This document shows, in pieces, positions 37,081-46,003 of a DNA stretch of 64,000 nt; within the stretch, counting starts at the first letter, position 1, and each line of letters begins with the position of its first letter. Where the stretch lies: positions 942,278-1,006,277 of the forward strand of contig NZ_FOUA01000001.1 of assembly GCF_900114735.1 (NCBI RefSeq), read 5' to 3'. Below the pieces are notes generated by a model, which was given only the letters and a program-made list of their open reading frames with translations, did not search any database and had not been told where the DNA came from. Source of the DNA: Halopseudomonas bauzanensis (GTDB taxonomy: Bacteria; Pseudomonadota; Gammaproteobacteria; Pseudomonadales; Pseudomonadaceae). A program made the translations under genes and the position numbers.

Positions 37081-38343
37081 TCATTGATGTCCTATCGGCA
37101 AGATTACCTCGGTGAGTGTCCCCCCGCCATCCTGGTTGAACAGTTTCACACTGCCGCCGATACGCTCGACGGCCGCCTGACTGAGAAACAACCCCAGCCC
37201 AAAACCCTTCTTGCCCTTGGTGGTAACAAAGGCAGTACCCAATTGTTCAGCGATATGCAGTGGTACTCCCGGCCCGTTATCTCGAATGCTCAAGCGCAGC
37301 CGCTGGGCATTCCATTGCAGGGCCACCGTAATATTGTCGGGACACGCATCGGCGGCGTTATTCAACAGATTGAGTATCGACTGGCTCAGCTCGGGGCTGG
37401 CACGCACCATGGGCACCTCGCCCACGGGTAAGGCTTTGAGTTGCCAGGAGGCTTCCGGGCGCATCAGTTGCCAGCGCGCCAGCAAGTCCTTGAGCCAGGC
37501 ATCGGCTGGCTGGTTACTATGCGGCTGGCTGCGGTTGAGCTCGGCGCTGCGGACCATCTGCTGCAGGCTTTCCTTGCATTGACGCACCTGCTCCTGAAGC
37601 AGTTCCAGGTCTTCCTGAATCTGCGGATCGGCATAGTCCGCCCGCAGGTCCTTGAGAAGTACGCTCATGGTCGACAAGGGCGTGGACAGCTCATGGGCAG
37701 CCCCGGCCGCCACACTGGCAATGCCGAGCAGCTGGGAATCGCGCATACTTTGCTCACGCCGCTCGGCCAGGCGCTCGGCGTGCCGGCGCAGGGCTTCGGC
37801 CATATGCACAACGAACAGCGTGATCAGGCCGGCACTCATGGCAAAGTTCAGCCACATGCCGATCACCCGGATATCGATCTGGCTGGCACGCACCGGCATC
37901 TCGAACAGCGGCAACGGGTGATACCAGAACAGCAGCAGACTGTAGGCCACCATCGCCACGCTGGCCAGAAATGCCGTGTGCTTCCAGGACAGGGTGGCCG
38001 CGGCAATCGTCAGTGGCACCAGAAAGTAGGACGCGAACGGGTTCGTCGGGCCGCCAGCGTAGTACAGCAATACGCTGTGCACGAGGATATCGAACAACAG
38101 CTGCGAGCCGTATTCCACATCCGTCACCGGCCAATCGCGCAACAGCCGCAGCAGCGACAACAGACTGACTACACCCGATACGCTCAACGTCAGCAGCAGC
38201 GGCGTCCATTCCAGTGCGAACCAGCCGCTGAGCCAGGCACCCAATACCGATACGGCTTGGGCCAGAAGCACCAGTAACCGGATGAAAATCAGGCGCCAGA
38301 GATTCTGCCGGGAAGGGGAAAGTGCCAGTGCGTTTGGGTTCAT
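37081..38343 (-). CDS. roxS: Redox sensor histidine kinase RoxS (RegB/PrrB type)
   Basis: Membrane sensor kinase of 420 residues. About six transmembrane segments (residues 20-200) include the quinone-binding heptapeptide GGPTNPF that marks RegB relatives. The cytosolic part has the H-box GAAHELSTPLSTM, then N-box LNNAADACPDN, G1 DNGPGVP and G2 KGFGLGLFLS. The frame is open to 38430; ATG 38343 (MNPNALALSPSRQNLWRL) is chosen by comparison with RoxS-like N-termini, and a TATACT sequence just upstream could be its -10. It senses respiratory-chain redox state and phosphorylates RoxR. Confidence 0.92.
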   Translation of the reverse strand: MNPNALALSPSRQNLWRLIFIRLLVLLAQAVSVLGAWLSGWFALEWTPLLLTLSVSGVVSLLSLLRLLRDWPVTDVEYGSQLLFDILVHSVLLYYAGGPTNPFASYFLVPLTIAAATLSWKHTAFLASVAMVAYSLLLFWYHPLPLFEMPVRASQIDIRVIGMWLNFAMSAGLITLFVVHMAEALRRHAERLAERREQSMRDSQLLGIASVAAGAAHELSTPLSTMSVLLKDLRADYADPQIQEDLELLQEQVRQCKESLQQMVRSAELNRSQPHSNQPADAWLKDLLARWQLMRPEASWQLKALPVGEVPMVRASPELSQSILNLLNNAADACPDNITVALQWNAQRLRLSIRDNGPGVPLHIAEQLGTAFVTTKGKKGFGLGLFLSQAAVERIGGSVKLFNQDGGGTLTEVILPIGHQ

Positions 38344-38507
38344 CAAAAATCGCTGTTGCAAGGTTCGCTCCAGTATAGAATCGACCGAAACCGGGCCTGA
38401 TGTGACATAGGGTCGCATAAACACGCCCATGTCGGCATCTCGGGAACCGTCATGCCAGACTTGGGGTCACAGAATCTCATAGCCGGAGCGGCTTAAGGAG
38501 AAGTCAT

Positions 38508-39206
38508 ATGCGTTCATTTCTGATGTTCCCGCTGGTAGTCAGCCTGGCATTTGCCGGCCAGGCACTCGCCGAACCGTTGAACTACAACCAGATTTCATTG
38601 CGAGCCGACGTGCAGCGCTCGGTGAACAACGACACCCTGACCGTGGTGCTGTTTACTGAAGCGCAGGACAAGGACCCGGCCAAGTTGGCCAACCGCATTA
38701 CCGAGACCCTGAACCAGGGCCTGGAAACCGCGCGACAGAACACCGCGATCAAGGTGAGCAGCGGCAGCCGCTACAGTCAGCCGGTGTACGATGAAAAGCG
38801 CGAGAACATCGTGGCTTGGCGCGAACGCGGCGAGATTCGCCTGGAAGGCACCGATTTTGCTCAGGTCTCCAGCGTCACCGGTGAGCTGCTCGGTACGCTC
38901 AACCTGGGCAGCATGGAGTTCAGCCTGTCACCGGCCGGCCGCAGCACCACTGAGGATGGTCTGATCAAGGAGGCCATCGAGGCATTCCGCCAACGCGCCG
39001 ATATCGCCACCGAAACCCTGGGCGGCTCAGGCTACAAGATAGTGAACCTGAACCTGAACACCCAGTTCATGTCGCCCCGCCCATTCATGCGCAGCAGCAA
39101 GATGGCCATGGCCGCCGATGCAGAGATGGCCGCCCCCGCCGTTGAAGGTGGCGAGGCTGATGTCAGCGTGAACGCCGACGGCGTGATCGAAGTGCAGATG
39201 CCCTGA
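38508..39206 (+). CDS. SIMPL (DUF541) domain periplasmic protein
   Basis: Exported protein of 232 residues with a signal peptide (1-21, ending ALA) and a SIMPL/DUF541 domain (YNQISLRADVQRSVNNDTLT onward), as in Escherichia YggE-like proteins linked to oxidative-stress tolerance. The C-terminal tail is rich in Ala, Glu and Met (about 195-232). It is divergent from roxS with 164 bases between the starts, so regulation by RoxR is possible but unproven. TAAGGAGAAG is a strong ribosome site. Confidence 0.87.
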   Translation: MRSFLMFPLVVSLAFAGQALAEPLNYNQISLRADVQRSVNNDTLTVVLFTEAQDKDPAKLANRITETLNQGLETARQNTAIKVSSGSRYSQPVYDEKRENIVAWRERGEIRLEGTDFAQVSSVTGELLGTLNLGSMEFSLSPAGRSTTEDGLIKEAIEAFRQRADIATETLGGSGYKIVNLNLNTQFMSPRPFMRSSKMAMAADAEMAAPAVEGGEADVSVNADGVIEVQMP

Positions 39207-39214
39207 GCCTCGGC

Positions 39215-39895
39215 TCAGGGATCCTCGTCAAAGGGCTCCTGCAGATAGCGATCGGTATCGAAGGTTTCCACCCATTCCGGATGGAATACCACCAGTGCAG
39301 CCACCCCCATCCCGTTGATGAACCCCTCGGGGAACATCACCATGATCATGTAACCGAGCAGTTCGAGCAGTGAGCCGGGTGGCGTCAGCTGGCCTGACCA
39401 GGCCAGCAGCCCCATGCCGGCCAGCATGGTGCCTACCGCCGCGAAGGACGCGGCGAAGAACCCACTGATGAATATATACAGAAAGAGATTGGTGGGCTTG
39501 AAGCGCTCCAGGAAACGGCTCGCTGCCACCGTCACTACCACCGGAATCAGGATCCGCAGCAGTCCGTTGATCCCCAGCGCGGCCGCGTCATCCAACCCCA
39601 GCGCCACCATGCCCAGTTGCGCCAGCGTCCCGGCAACCAGAGCCAATGACCAATCCAGCATCAGCGTCACTACCGTCAGCCCGAGAAAATGGAAGGTCAG
39701 TCCATTATCGAACTCCTTGCGCAGCAGCCACAGCACAAACAGGGCAAAAACGCTGCCATAGAACAGATGCTGACGACGGCTGTCCGCCACCAGTTCCACC
39801 CAGGATATCCGCGCCAGCGCCCACAACAGACTGCCACCGTACAACAACAAGCCGAGAAGAATCTGGGTGGTGGTTAACAGGCTGGCTGACAGCAT
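39215..39895 (-). CDS. CbiM-like / ECF-type membrane protein (COG3235-like)
   Basis: Polytopic inner-membrane protein of 226 residues with about six hydrophobic segments. It resembles the 'energy-coupling factor ABC transporter permease' / predicted membrane proteins related to CbiM, seen in the LGINGLLRILIPV and FPEGFINGMGVAALVVF blocks. No ATPase or transmembrane partner gene is adjacent, so transport of a metal or vitamin is only a family-based guess. It converges on the SIMPL gene with eight bases between stops. Confidence 0.75.
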   Translation of the reverse strand: MLSASLLTTTQILLGLLLYGGSLLWALARISWVELVADSRRQHLFYGSVFALFVLWLLRKEFDNGLTFHFLGLTVVTLMLDWSLALVAGTLAQLGMVALGLDDAAALGINGLLRILIPVVVTVAASRFLERFKPTNLFLYIFISGFFAASFAAVGTMLAGMGLLAWSGQLTPPGSLLELLGYMIMVMFPEGFINGMGVAALVVFHPEWVETFDTDRYLQEPFDEDP

Positions 39896-40076
39896 GTGAT
39901 CTCCCGGGCAGATGGTATGGGGGCGGTTGGCGCGGCAATCATAGCAGGCCGCCCGGCTTCCTGCAGGTCACCTCCCGGAGGTGCAATATCCAGCCATGAA
40001 GCATAGAATAACCACATAGTCAGTCAGACTCATATGCAATACGAAATTCCACCATAAAAATAACGCAAGGTGACCC

Positions 40077-40253
40077 ATGGCCAGCCGTCTGTATCCTGAA
40101 GATCAGAAACGCGTCGAAGAATATCTCAACTCCCCTCTGCACCAGGTTGAACGCAAGCCCTTCAGGGTCTGGTGGCTGCTGCTCGCCATCGTTGCAGTGA
40201 TTACCGGCCTCGGCCTGCTGGCCCGCTTTCTTGCTGCTCTGGTTATTGCATGA
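40077..40253 (+). CDS. 58-residue DUF3094-like membrane protein
   Basis: Short gene encoding 58 residues: a charged N-terminal half beginning MASRLYPEDQKRVEEYLN and containing HQVERKPFRVW, then one transmembrane helix (WWLLLAIVAVITGLGLLARF). This matches my recollection of DUF3094 proteins encoded beside ndh in pseudomonads. The site CAAGG lies seven bases before the ATG, and ndh starts 42 bases downstream on the same strand, suggesting a single transcript. Function unknown; a membrane partner or regulator of Ndh is a guess from linkage. Confidence 0.8.
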   Translation: MASRLYPEDQKRVEEYLNSPLHQVERKPFRVWWLLLAIVAVITGLGLLARFLAALVIA

Positions 40254-40295
40254 CTCTGACAGGCGCCTGATTCCTGTCACTTAGAGAGCTTTACA

Positions 40296-41612
40296 ATGTC
40301 ACAGTCTGGCGTTTCATCACTACCCCATATTGTCGTGGTCGGCGGTGGGGCGGGCGGCCTTGAGCTGGTCACCCGCCTCGGCCGCACCCTGGGCAAGCGC
40401 AAGCGCGCCCGCATTACCCTGATCGATGGCAATATGACCCACATCTGGAAGCCGCTGCTACATGAAGTGGCCGCCGGCTCGCTCAATGCCACCGAGGAGG
40501 AGCTGAACTACGTCGCCCAGGCCAAATGGAACCATTTCAACTTCCAGCTTGGCAGCATGATTGGCGTCGACCGGGAGCAGCGTCAGGTTCAGCTGGCGCC
40601 AATCAATGACGAGAACGGTGATGCGCTGATCCCCGCGCGGCAGCTGGATTATGACTATCTGGTGGTGGCGGTGGGCAGCAATACCAATGATTTCAATACT
40701 ACCGGTGCCGCAGAGCACTGCATCTTTCTCGATACCCGGGCCCAGGCCGAACGCTTTCATACCCGCCTGATCAATCAGTATCTGAAAGCCCAGGTACGTG
40801 GCGAGATGGTCCCTGACGAATCCATCAACGTGGCGATCATCGGCGCAGGGGCGACCGGGGTGGAGCTGGCCGCGGAGCTGCACCACGCGGCGCTGATGCT
40901 GCGCTCCTACGGATTGGACCGGGTGCGAGCCGAGGACCTGAACATCAGCCTGGTGGAGGCCGGACCGCGCATATTGCCCGCCCTGCCCGAGCGGCTTGCC
41001 AGCAAGGCGGCGGCTACCCTGAACGGGCTCGGGGTGCATATCCGCACCGGCTCGCCGGTCAAGGAAGTACAGGCTGACGGCCTGCTGCTGGCGGATGGGC
41101 AGTTCATCCCTGCCTCGCTCAAGGTCTGGGCGGCCGGTATCCGCGCACCGGCCTTTCTCGCCGGGCTCGGACTGGAAACCAACCGTATCAACCAGCTGCT
41201 GGTCGACAAGACCTTGCGCACCGCGGATGAGCGGATCTTCGCCTTTGGCGACTGCGCCGCCTGCCCGATGGACGAGCCTGGCACCTTCGTCCCACCCCGC
41301 GCCCAATCCGCCCACCAGCAGGCGACCCTGTTGAGTAAGAACCTGAGCCAGCTGCTGGAGGGCAAGCCGCTCAAGGAATATCGCTACCGCGATCACGGCT
41401 CGCTGATTTCCCTGTCCAGCTTCAGTGCCGTGGGCAACCTGATGGGCAACCTGACCGGCAGCATCACGCTGGAAGGCTGGCTGGCCCGCATGTTCTATAT
41501 CTCTCTGTACCGCATGCACCAGATGGCTCTATACGGCCTGCCACGGACCATCATGTTGATGCTCAGCGACCGCATGGGTCGCAGCACTGAACCGCGCCTG
41601 AAGCTGCACTGA
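40296..41612 (+). CDS. ndh: Type II NADH dehydrogenase
   Basis: Single-subunit, non-proton-pumping NADH:quinone oxidoreductase, 438 residues, at the inner face of the cytoplasmic membrane. FAD-binding motif IVVVGGGAGGLELVT near residue 12, second dinucleotide motif VAIIGAGATGVELAAEL for NADH near 180, and FAFGDCAACP near 315, with the quinone-side AQSAHQQA motif. The C-terminal YISLYRMHQMALYGLPRT amphipathic segment probably anchors it. It follows the DUF3094-like gene and ends at a good terminator. Confidence 0.95.
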   Translation: MSQSGVSSLPHIVVVGGGAGGLELVTRLGRTLGKRKRARITLIDGNMTHIWKPLLHEVAAGSLNATEEELNYVAQAKWNHFNFQLGSMIGVDREQRQVQLAPINDENGDALIPARQLDYDYLVVAVGSNTNDFNTTGAAEHCIFLDTRAQAERFHTRLINQYLKAQVRGEMVPDESINVAIIGAGATGVELAAELHHAALMLRSYGLDRVRAEDLNISLVEAGPRILPALPERLASKAAATLNGLGVHIRTGSPVKEVQADGLLLADGQFIPASLKVWAAGIRAPAFLAGLGLETNRINQLLVDKTLRTADERIFAFGDCAACPMDEPGTFVPPRAQSAHQQATLLSKNLSQLLEGKPLKEYRYRDHGSLISLSSFSAVGNLMGNLTGSITLEGWLARMFYISLYRMHQMALYGLPRTIMLMLSDRMGRSTEPRLKLH

Positions 41613-41620
41613 GGCCGCCA

Positions 41621-41656
41621 GAAGGATGCAGCAAAGCGCTCTTCGCTGCATCCTTC
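41621..41656 (+). terminator. Terminator of ndh
   Basis: GAAGGATGCAGC (41621-41632) pairs with GCTGCATCCTTC (41645-41656), a perfect 12-bp stem with a 12-base loop, nine bases after the ndh stop. The following T content is low (ACTTCTCC). Confidence 0.65.
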
Positions 41657-41720
41657 ACTTCTCCTAGCGCCGGGTTTCGACCATTCTTCCATCTATTGCA
41701 CAGGAAGCTCAAATTCGGGC

Positions 41721-41748
41721 TTGACACCCCCGCCGTTGCCGGTAAAAT
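41721..41748 (+). promoter_or_regulatory. Promoter of the tRNA operon
   Basis: Perfect -35 TTGACA (41721-41726), 16-base spacer, -10 TAAAAT (41743-41748), then a GC-rich discriminator GGCGCGCC typical of stringently controlled stable-RNA promoters. It lies 66 bases before the mature tRNA-Asn. Confidence 0.85.
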
Positions 41749-41814
41749 GGCGCGCCTCAGCAGGGGATATGTGGCACCAACCCACAGTAACTTGTTGAGA
41801 GTTTTCAAGATAAT

Positions 41815-41890
41815 TCCGCGATAGCTCAGTTGGTAGAGCAAATGACTGTTAATCATTGGGTCCCAGGTTCGAGTCCTGGTCGCGGAGCCA
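41815..41890 (+). tRNA. tRNA-Asn (GTT)
   Basis: 76 bases with encoded CCA. Acceptor arms TCCGCGA/TCGCGGA pair fully; D arm AGCTCAGTTGGTAGAGC; anticodon GTT in the loop CTGTTAA; T arm CCAGGTTCGAGTCCTGG. First gene of a three-tRNA operon. Confidence 0.98.
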
Positions 41891-41902
41891 TCTTGTAAAT
41901 AT

Positions 41903-41979
41903 CGGGGTATAGCGCAGTCTGGTAGCGCGCCTGCTTTGGGAGCAGGATGTCGGGAGTTCGAATCCCCCTACCCCGACCA
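41903..41979 (+). tRNA. tRNA-Pro (TGG)
   Basis: 77 bases with encoded CCA. Acceptor CGGGGTA/TACCCCG; anticodon stem CCTGC/GCAGG closing loop TTTGGGA with anticodon TGG; T arm GGGAGTTCGAATCCCC. Twelve bases after tRNA-Asn. Confidence 0.98.
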
Positions 41980-41993
41980 TTTTTTTGAGCATT

Positions 41994-42069
41994 GGGTCGT
42001 TAGCTCAGTTGGTAGAGCAGTTGGCTTTTAACCAATTGGTCGTAGGTTCGAATCCTACACGACCCACCA
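41994..42069 (+). tRNA. tRNA-Lys (TTT)
   Basis: 76 bases with encoded CCA. Acceptor GGGTCGT/ACGACCC; anticodon TTT in the loop CTTTTAA; T arm GTAGGTTCGAATCCTAC. Last tRNA of the operon; the 180 bases after it hold no gene I can support before the terminator at 42249. Confidence 0.98.
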
Positions 42070-42248
42070 CTCAAAACCTCTTCTGTTCGCAACACCTTTC
42101 AAAATCACACCTTACTTCCAGCCCGGGACAGAAACTGTCTTGTCGGGGCCAAGTGCTGTCCGCCCACCCTACTCTGATGCCTTCCGAGCACCTGCTATAG
42201 CGGCGGAACACCCCGATAACGGACTATCAAAAGCTATGCCCACTCCAA

Positions 42249-42284
42249 AAACAACAAACCCGCCAGAAGGCGGGTTTGTTGTTT
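42249..42284. terminator. Bidirectional terminator between tRNA operon and pckA
   Basis: AAACAACAAACCCGCC (42249-42264) pairs with GGCGGGTTTGTTGTTT (42269-42284), 16 bp with loop AGAA. A-rich on one side and T-rich on the other, so it can stop transcription from both converging units; it lies 12 bases after the pckA stop on the minus strand. Confidence 0.9.
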
Positions 42285-42296
42285 ACCGGATGGCGC

Positions 42297-43841
42297 TTAC
42301 AGCTGCGGACCGGCGCTGGTAATGGCATCAGCCACGTCGAACTTCTTGAAGTTCTCGATGAACAGGCCAGCCAGATCACGAGCAGCGGCATCGTAGGCGG
42401 CAGCATCGGACCAGGTATTGCGCGGGTTCAGCAACTTGGTCTCGACGCCCGGCACGGCCTTGGGCACATCGAGGTTGATGACCGGGACGTGCTCGGTCTC
42501 GGCACCGACCAGTGCACCGGACTGAATGGCGGCAATAATGGCACGGGTGGTCGGGATGCTGAAGCGGCTGCCGACACCATAGCCACCGCCGGTCCAGCCG
42601 GTGTTGACCAGATAGACCTTGCTGCCGAAGGCGTTGATGCGCTTGATCAGCAGTTCCGCATACTCACCAGCCGGACGCGGGAAGAACGGCGCACCGAAGC
42701 AGGTAGAGAAAGTGGACTTGATGCCGCCACCAGAACCCATTTCAGTGGAGCCAACCAGCGCGGTGTAACCGGACAGGAAGTGGTACGCAGCCTGTTCGTT
42801 ATTCAGGATGGATACCGGCGGCAGCACCCCGGTCAGGTCGCAGGTCAGGAAGATGATCGCGTTCGGCTCACCAGCCAGGTTGGCCTCGACGCGCTTCTCG
42901 ACATGCTCCAGCGGATAGGCCGCACGGGTGTTCTGCGTCAGAGAGACGTCGGTGTAATCCGCCTTGCGGTTGTCCTCATCGATGATGACGTTTTCCAGCA
43001 CCGAGCCAAACTTGATCGCATCCCAGATAATGGGCTCGTTCTTCTGCGACAGGTCGATGCACTTGGCGTAGCAGCCGCCTTCGATATTGAATACGACACC
43101 CTCGCCCCAGCCATGCTCATCGTCGCCGATCAGGTTGCGCGCCGGGTCAGCGGACAGGGTGGTCTTGCCGGTGCCGGACAGACCGAAGAACAAGGTGGTG
43201 TCACCATCGTCACCGACGTTGGCAGCACAGTGCATCGGCAGCACGTCCTTGGCCGGCAGCAGGAAGTTCTGTACCGAGAACATGGCCTTCTTCATTTCGC
43301 CAGCGTACTGCATGCCAGCCAGCAGCACTTTGCGCTGGGCGAAGTTGATAATCACGCAGCCGTCACTGTTGGTGCCATCACGCTCGGGCTCGCAGACGAA
43401 ATGCGGCGCATTGAGGATCTGCCAGTGATCCTTGCCGGCGGGGTTGTACTGCTGCGGATTGATGAACAGGGTACGACCGAACAGATTGTGCCACGCAGTT
43501 TCGGTTTCCATGACCACCGGCAGGTAATGCTCCGGGCTGGCGCCGACATGAACGTGGGACAGATAACTTGGGCCTTCGGCGAGGTAATCCTCGACCCGGG
43601 TCCACAGGGCGTCGAACTTGTCCGCCGGGAACGGGCGGTTGATCGGACCCCAGGCGATGGCGGAGCTGGTCGATGGCTCATCAACGATGAAGCGGTCCAT
43701 CGGCGAGCGGCCGGTGCGTGCGCCGGTCTTGACCACCAGGGCGCCGGTATCGGCCAGTCGACCTTCGTTGCGCTGGACCGCCAACTCGATCAGCTCGGCA
43801 ATACTCAGGTCGTTAAATACTGTGTTGGTAGCTTGCGTCAT
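42297..43841 (-). CDS. pckA: Phosphoenolpyruvate carboxykinase (ATP)
   Basis: Gluconeogenic enzyme converting oxaloacetate and ATP to phosphoenolpyruvate and CO2. The 514 residues include the kinase-1a P-loop [11 protein letters not shown] (220-230), the metal-binding GDDEHGW that follows, the substrate segment [10 protein letters not shown] (42-51), and [12 protein letters not shown] toward the C-terminus. Start ATG 43841 is used rather than an in-frame start 63 bases upstream, because it matches the usual [12 protein letters not shown] beginning and has AGAGGA before it. Part of a block (pckA, hslO, hslR, yrfG, nudE) shared with enterobacteria. Confidence 0.96.
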   Translation of the reverse strand: MTQATNTVFNDLSIAELIELAVQRNEGRLADTGALVVKTGARTGRSPMDRFIVDEPSTSSAIAWGPINRPFPADKFDALWTRVEDYLAEGPSYLSHVHVGASPEHYLPVVMETETAWHNLFGRTLFINPQQYNPAGKDHWQILNAPHFVCEPERDGTNSDGCVIINFAQRKVLLAGMQYAGEMKKAMFSVQNFLLPAKDVLPMHCAANVGDDGDTTLFFGLSGTGKTTLSADPARNLIGDDEHGWGEGVVFNIEGGCYAKCIDLSQKNEPIIWDAIKFGSVLENVIIDEDNRKADYTDVSLTQNTRAAYPLEHVEKRVEANLAGEPNAIIFLTCDLTGVLPPVSILNNEQAAYHFLSGYTALVGSTEMGSGGGIKSTFSTCFGAPFFPRPAGEYAELLIKRINAFGSKVYLVNTGWTGGGYGVGSRFSIPTTRAIIAAIQSGALVGAETEHVPVINLDVPKAVPGVETKLLNPRNTWSDAAAYDAAARDLAGLFIENFKKFDVADAITSAGPQL

Positions 43842-43925
43842 CAAACTTCGTCCTCTTCGGCTTGACCGAAATATCCACAAGACCGATGGATTCGGCCTCA
43901 GCACCTAGGTTTTTTTACAGCTCAT

Positions 43926-43983
43926 GAAAAAGCGCCATCACCGCGCAAGCCCGGCATTATGCCAAAGTTTTGGCCGTGGCGCT
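43926..43983 (-). terminator. Possible terminator after hslO
   Basis: On the minus strand AGCGCCA and TGGCGCT (7 bp) enclose 39 bases with a small inner stem GCCAA/TTGGC, and are followed by TTTTTC. It lies 22 bases after the hslO stop. The large loop makes it a modest candidate. Confidence 0.4.
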
Positions 43984-44004
43984 AAACAGCGGACGCCATG
44001 GGCA

Positions 44005-44886
44005 TCAATGCAGACTCTGGGCGTGATCCCGGGCCTTTTCGAACAGCTCGACCAATGCTGCGCGGTCAAACAGATAGCGGGTATTGCAGAACTCGCAATC
44101 GACCTCGATTTCGCCGCCCCGCTCCTCCAGCAACAGGAATGCATCCTCCCGCCCCAGACTGACCAGCGCGTTGCCGGATCGTTCCGCCGAGCAGCTGCAC
44201 CGGAAGCTAACGGATCGCTCATCAAACAGCCGGACATCTTCTTCGTGATAAAGACGATGCAGAATGGTCTGGTTATCCAGTGCCATCAGCTCCTCGACGG
44301 TGAGGGTGTCGGCCAGCACACTCAGGCGATTCCAGGTTTCCTTGCGCTCGTCCGGGTCGGTCTGACGATTGGCGGGCAGCGCCTGCAACATGAAGCCCCG
44401 GGCGGTGCGCCCGTCAGCCAGCAGGCGGAAACGGCTGGGTAATTGTTCGGAGCTATCGAAGTAACCGGCCAGCGCGTCGGCCAGCGAGTCCCCGTCCAGC
44501 GCGACCACACCCTGATATCGCTGCCCCTGATCGGGATCAATGGTGATCGCCAGTACACCATCGGGCATGAGTTCGGCCAATCCTTCGCCACTCAGGTCGT
44601 CACTGTATCTGGCAATGGCGCGGACTTCCTGCTGGCTGGAACATTCGACCATCAGGGTCGACAGCGGACCGGAAGAACGAGCCTGCATGATCAGCAGCCC
44701 ATCGAATTTGATCGCAGTGGACAACAACACCGCGGCGGCCAGCATCTCGCCCAGCAGCGCCTTCACCGGCTCGGGATAGGTATGCTTGGCAAGAATCTCG
44801 TTATAGCTCTGGTTCAACGACACCAGCTCGCCGCGCACGTCGGCATGCTCGAACAGAAAACGCTGGGTGACATCCTGGGAGGACAT
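44005..44886 (-). CDS. hslO: Redox-activated chaperone Hsp33
   Basis: Cytosolic holdase of 293 residues, inactive when reduced and zinc-bound, active after disulfide formation under oxidative and heat stress. The zinc centre is CSC followed about 30 residues later by CEFC near the C-terminus (FRCSCS ... VDCEFCNTRY). The N-terminal domain has the family block HTYPEPVKALLGEMLAAAVL. ATG 44886 with AAGGTG is favoured over an in-frame start 36 bases upstream. It follows hslR by 36 bases on the same strand, as in Escherichia. Confidence 0.95.
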   Translation of the reverse strand: MSSQDVTQRFLFEHADVRGELVSLNQSYNEILAKHTYPEPVKALLGEMLAAAVLLSTAIKFDGLLIMQARSSGPLSTLMVECSSQQEVRAIARYSDDLSGEGLAELMPDGVLAITIDPDQGQRYQGVVALDGDSLADALAGYFDSSEQLPSRFRLLADGRTARGFMLQALPANRQTDPDERKETWNRLSVLADTLTVEELMALDNQTILHRLYHEEDVRLFDERSVSFRCSCSAERSGNALVSLGREDAFLLLEERGGEIEVDCEFCNTRYLFDRAALVELFEKARDHAQSLH

Positions 44887-44922
44887 GGCTTGCACCTTGG
44901 AAAAAACCTTGATTATACCCAA

Positions 44923-45330
44923 TCAGTCATCGGAAGGCGCATTGCGCTCGTCGCGAAAGCGGTGGATCTGTCGGCGCTGCTTCTTGGTCGGGCGATGCTC
45001 GCTGATCAGCAGGCCCGGACCGGCCGCCCGTCGCTGGGCTGCCGCCGCTTCACGCTGGGCAACGCTGGCGGCGGTTTCTTCGTACAACAGCTGCGCCTCG
45101 ACCGCCCCACGGCGGACCATGGACAGCTCCCGAACCACTACCACACGGGTGTCATGCCCCTGGCGAATCTGCAGTTCATCGCCCACTTTCGGCTCCTTGC
45201 TGGGCTTGCAGCGCTCGCCCCGGCAGTGCACCTTGCCGCCTTCTATCGCCGCCTTGGCCAATGCACGGGTCTTGAAAAACCGAGCTGCCCACAGCCATTT
45301 ATCCAGCCGCGCCTTGCCATCATCGCCCAT
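44923..45330 (-). CDS. hslR: Heat-shock protein 15, ribosome-associated S4-domain protein
   Basis: RNA-binding protein of 135 residues with an N-terminal S4 domain (ARLDKWLWAARFFKTRALAKAA) and a basic C-terminal extension (HRPTKKQRRQIHRFRD). Hsp15 binds the free 50S subunit carrying nascent chain after abortive translation and helps recycle it. It lies upstream of hslO on the minus strand, forming the hslR-hslO heat-shock pair. Confidence 0.93.
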   Translation of the reverse strand: MGDDGKARLDKWLWAARFFKTRALAKAAIEGGKVHCRGERCKPSKEPKVGDELQIRQGHDTRVVVVRELSMVRRGAVEAQLLYEETAASVAQREAAAAQRRAAGPGLLISEHRPTKKQRRQIHRFRDERNAPSDD

Positions 45331-45522
45331 CGAGTCTGTACTCCTGTGAACCGGGTTGATGCCGCCAGTGTATCAAGGACAGCACCGCAGCATTTCGGCC
45401 CGGCTGCAGAGCAACTGTGACGGAGGATGAATGGCGCCCGTACTGACGTTTTTCCCGCTTGTTGAAACAATGATCTTGGCCCATGATGCGCGCCATTGCA
45501 GCGGACCTGGAGAGACCACAGG

Positions 45523-45993
45523 ATGAAGACCTTCGATCATCTGACCGTGATCGGCCTGCGTGAGTGGATCGGGCTGCCCGGGCTGGGGATAGCCAAGGTC
45601 AGGGCCAAGGTTGACAGCGGCGCCAAAACCTCTGCGCTGCATGCCACCGACATCGAGACCTTCGAGCGTGACGACGAGACCTGGGTGCGCTTCAAAGCGC
45701 ATGTCGGTACGCCGCGCAAGCCGCAGGATATCGATTGCGAGGCCCGGCTGGTCAGCTTCAAGCGGATCAAAAGCTCCAACGGTCACCTGCAGGAACGTCA
45801 TGTCATCCGTACCCCCATGGTGCTGGGCGACAAATGCTGGTGGGTGGATTTCTCCCTCACCTGCCGTAAGTCGATGCGCTACCGGGTGCTGCTCGGCTGC
45901 ACCGCGATGCTGGACGGTCAACTGGTCATCAATCCTGGGCTACGCTTTGTGCAGGACCAACCTCAGACCAACCTCTTTCATTCAGAAGGCTGA
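45523..45993 (+). CDS. rimB: RimK-associated retropepsin-like protease RimB
   Basis: Protein of 156 residues often labelled 'ATP-dependent zinc protease' (RimK/LysX-associated). It has the retropepsin-like active-site motif [11 protein letters not shown] (Asp31) after the strand AKVRAKV, and [17 protein letters not shown] near the C-terminus. In Pseudomonas fluorescens RimB acts with RimK to shape glutamation of ribosomal protein S6. AGGATG: the ATG at 45523 has CAGG directly before it; the frame is open 27 bases upstream without a better start. rimK follows by 10 bases. Confidence 0.88.
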   Translation: MKTFDHLTVIGLREWIGLPGLGIAKVRAKVDSGAKTSALHATDIETFERDDETWVRFKAHVGTPRKPQDIDCEARLVSFKRIKSSNGHLQERHVIRTPMVLGDKCWWVDFSLTCRKSMRYRVLLGCTAMLDGQLVINPGLRFVQDQPQTNLFHSEG

Positions 45994-46003
45994 AAAAAAC
46001 ACC

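Noticed and set aside
41985-42200. 71-codon frame over tRNA-Lys
   Set aside because: Runs through the mature tRNA sequence; not a protein gene.
42276-43865. 529-codon open frame antisense to pckA
   Set aside because: Mirror frame of pckA; starts inside the bidirectional terminator and has no protein-family signature.
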